From contig JAEUJQ010000092.1 in assembly GCA_016793095.1 (NCBI GenBank), positions 98,503-162,502 on the forward strand: a stretch of DNA of 64,000 bases. Reading direction: 5' to 3'. The stretch is from Myxococcaceae bacterium. Its GTDB lineage: Bacteria; Myxococcota; Myxococcia; Myxococcales; Myxococcaceae. Positions within the stretch are counted from its first letter, which is position 1; every line of letters starts with the position of its first letter. Positions 62,053-64,000 of this stretch are shown here, in pieces. A program made the translations under genes and the position numbers. The notes below the pieces were generated by a model that was not told the origin of the DNA, searched no databases, and was given only the letters and a program-made list of their open reading frames with translations.

Positions 62053-64000
62053 CGTGACGGTCAACACCGGCACGTTCCCGAGCTCGAAGGTCAGCCCTGC
62101 ATTCGCCCCGCTCCCGTTGGGGTCGCAGACCGTCCAGCTCACGCCCTGGTCGAGGCTGAAGCGGTAGGCGTAGCGATAGGTGCCCACGGCCGGAGCGGTG
62201 AAAGCCCCCTGGTACTCGTCATCGTTGCCCACCTGCAGGTTGTAGGTGGCGTTCGTCCACGTCCACGACTGGTACTGCGGGTTCGCGGTCGCGGCGCCGT
62301 AGCCAAGCTGCGCCCGGACCGTCGAGCTGGCGCCTGCGGCCTCGGTGACGCCCGCCTCATAGACGCGCCCGAAGGTCGTGGAGACCGTCGTCCCGGTGGT
62401 CGCTGCGAGCGACGCCGGGAACTGCACGTTGCAGAAGTCCGGCTCGAGGGCCGCGCCGGACTCGTTGCGCACGACGCACGCGCAGGCCTGGGGCGACGAC
62501 GCCGAGTTCCGCGGGGTGGGCGTGCCGCTGGCGAAGTCGCTCGCGTTCAGGTTGACGTCCGCGCAGGTCGAGCCGACGCGCGAGATCGACGTCGAGGCCG
62601 ACGGCGCCGGCGCGTTCGCGGCGGTCGTCGTACCACCCTCACGGCACGTGGCCGTCGTGCCGAAGCCGACGAAGTCCACGATGCTCGTCGCCGTCGGGCA
62701 GTCTCCGGTCAGCGCCGTCGTGTTGTTCACGAGGGCCAGCTTCCCGGCTGCCTGCGCCAGGTTGATGGCTGTGCCCGGCACGTCGGGCGTGGGGAGCGCG
62801 GTCCCTGTGCCCTGCGCGGCCTGGGTGCGGACGAGGAAGTACCCGTCCGCCGGGATCGACCCGGTCAGCGCGATCGACGTCCAGGACGTGCCCGCCGCGC
62901 TCGCGTACTGAATCGACCAGCCGGTGACGCTGACTGGCGTGCTGCCCCGGTTGTGCAGCTCGACGAAGTCGGCGTTCGGCACCGTCGCGCTGGTGCCACC
63001 GCCACCGAAGAGCTGGCTGATGACGACGGTGCCCTCGCACAGGTTCGGGCTCGAGGTCGTGAAGCCGGTGGACTGGGAGAAGGCCGACGCCATCGCTGCG
63101 CCACCAGCGCCGGTGGCCGCCGTCGTCACCCGGAGCTTGTACGTGGTGTTCACCAGGAGCCCCGGGGCTGGTGTCAACGTCGCGACGGTGTTGCCAACGC
63201 TCATCGCGGCGCTGGCTGCAGAGAAGGCGATGCAGCTCGCGAAGTTGTCGAGGGAGACCTGAATCGAGCCGGAGCACGCGCCCGCAGTCGTCTGGCCCGT
63301 GAGCGACGCCGGGGTCATCGCGGTGCTGAAGGTGACCGCGACCGTCGTGCTCGCGGGCACCGTCGCCCCATCGGCGGGAGTCGTCGACACGACGGTGGGT
63401 GGCCCCACGCAGACGCCCGCTCCGTCACACGCGGTGCCTCCGTTCTGGTTGCAGGTGGTGCCCGCGCTCAGCGGCGGGTTCGATGGCACGCCGCTGGTGC
63501 AGACGTCGTCGGTGCACTGGCTGCCGTCCACGGGCAGATCGGAGTTCAGCGCGACGCTGACGATGGCGCCTGCGCCGTCGCACTGAGCCTGCTGGCAGTC
63601 TCCGGCCGTCTGCGCGGAGATGACCGTGCCGGTCGGCGTGAAGGTGGCGCCGCAGACGCCCGCCGTCGAGCAGGTGCGCGTCCGGCACTCTGTATCGCTG
63701 CCCGGGCACTGCGTCGCGACGGTGCACTCGACGCACACGCCGGTGCCGTTGCAGTAGGAGCCGCCGTTCTGGGTGCACGCAGCGCCCGCCACCACCGCCG
63801 GGTTCATGGGCACTCCGTTGCTGCAGACGTCGTCGGTGCACTGGTTGCCGTCCACCGGCACGTCGGAGTTCTGCGCGACGCTGACGATGGCGCCCGCCCC
63901 GTCGCACTGGTTCTGCTGGCAGTCTCCGGCGGTCTGCGAGGTGACGGCCGTGCCGTTCGGCGTGAAGTTGACGCCGCAGGCTCCGGCCGTCGAGCAGGTG
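62047..64000 (-). CDS. Secreted cysteine-rich repeat protein with LTD, 5' end outside window
   Basis: At least 651 residues, open to the window edge, so the start lies beyond 64000. Tandem 108-residue (324-bp) cysteine-rich modules with TCSTAG.CG, QTAGDCQQ.QCDGAGAIVSV, CTDDVC..GVP.NP and QNGG..C.G.GVCV at about 63999-63676 and 63675-63406. Then an SbsA/Big_5 Ig-like domain (VVSTTPADGATVPASTTVAV), a lamin-tail domain (VVISQLFGGGG, ADFVELHNRGSTPVSVTGWSIQY) and a C-terminal beta-sandwich (CNVQFPASLAATTGTTVST) common in myxobacterial exoproteins. Expected to be extracellular and disulfide-rich; may bind glycans or surfaces. Confidence 0.85.
   Translation of the reverse strand, partial: TCSTAGACGVNFTPNGTAVTSQTAGDCQQNQCDGAGAIVSVAQNSDVPVDGNQCTDDVCSNGVPMNPAVVAGAACTQNGGSYCNGTGVCVECTVATQCPGSDTECRTRTCSTAGVCGATFTPTGTVISAQTAGDCQQAQCDGAGAIVSVALNSDLPVDGSQCTDDVCTSGVPSNPPLSAGTTCNQNGGTACDGAGVCVGPPTVVSTTPADGATVPASTTVAVTFSTAMTPASLTGQTTAGACSGSIQVSLDNFASCIAFSAASAAMSVGNTVATLTPAPGLLVNTTYKLRVTTAATGAGGAAMASAFSQSTGFTTSSPNLCEGTVVISQLFGGGGTSATVPNADFVELHNRGSTPVSVTGWSIQYASAAGTSWTSIALTGSIPADGYFLVRTQAAQGTGTALPTPDVPGTAINLAQAAGKLALVNNTTALTGDCPTATSIVDFVGFGTTATCREGGTTTAANAPAPSASTSISRVGSTCADVNLNASDFASGTPTPRNSASSPQACACVVRNESGAALEPDFCNVQFPASLAATTGTTVSTTFGRVYEAGVTEAAGASSTVRAQLGYGAATANPQYQSWTWTNATYNLQVGNDDEYQGAFTAPAVGTYRYAYRFSLDQGVSWTVCDPNGSGANAGLTFELGNVPVLTVTP

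Overview
The window is very GC-rich, densely coded DNA of Myxococcota (myxobacterial) type. The signs are a serine/threonine kinase ending in an AgmX/PglI-like domain, a Tgl-like TPR lipoprotein, a secreted protein built from cysteine-rich repeats plus a lamin-tail domain, many lipoproteins, and frequent ATGA/GTGA stop-start overlaps. No rRNA, tRNA, CRISPR array or insertion sequence was recognised.

Layout. 1-2883 (+): FecR-like protein overlapping a membrane Ser/Thr kinase. 2928-7599 (-): glyoxylate shunt (malate synthase, isocitrate lyase, a terminator) followed by an XRE-cupin regulator and a membrane protein. 7600-8295: no gene seen. 8296-9413 (-): lipoprotein and a Phd/VapC-type toxin-antitoxin pair with a candidate operator. 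9532-13184 (+): Ski2-like helicase overlapping a PIG-V-like membrane glycosyltransferase. 13191-43389: a roughly 30-kb glycan region with a WbsX/GH99-like protein, four GT2 proteins of which three are related large proteins, methyltransferases, the complete dTDP-L-rhamnose operon (rfbB-rfbD-rfbA-rfbC), five multispanning GT-C-like proteins (one frameshifted), an NDP-sugar epimerase, an asparagine-synthetase-like enzyme and an ArnC-like transferase. 43536-50570: mobB, an MBL-like protein, a 1240-aa NfnAB-like fused oxidoreductase and an M23 peptidase. 50690-56543 (-): small genes, a PfkB kinase, an unusual tandem repeat array, recO, a RodZ-like protein, a fused Tgl-like protein and a periplasmic protein. 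56654-61752 (+): DUF2760 protein and two Hsp70-like proteins. 61769-64000 (-): a VapC remnant and a truncated secreted repeat protein.

How it fits together. The rhamnose operon supplies dTDP-L-rhamnose next to GT2/WsaF-like transferases, so the central locus most likely makes a rhamnose-containing surface polysaccharide. No flippase, ABC exporter or clear polymerase is visible, so export must be encoded elsewhere or use unrecognised proteins. The least expected signals are: (1) a 78-83 bp tandem array between recO and pfkB whose unit is itself a recO-end/pfkB-start junction, producing stop-start coupled mini-ORFs; (2) three related large glycosyltransferases sharing a Q-x2-[FW]-N helical N-terminal region, with different GT2 modules decayed; (3) a one-polypeptide NfnB+NfnA-like flavoprotein with an extra N-terminal domain; (4) a Tgl-like lipoprotein whose lipobox sits about 170 residues inside a fusion protein. 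Several broken genes (Uma2-like, VapC-like, GT-C frameshift) mark recombination points.
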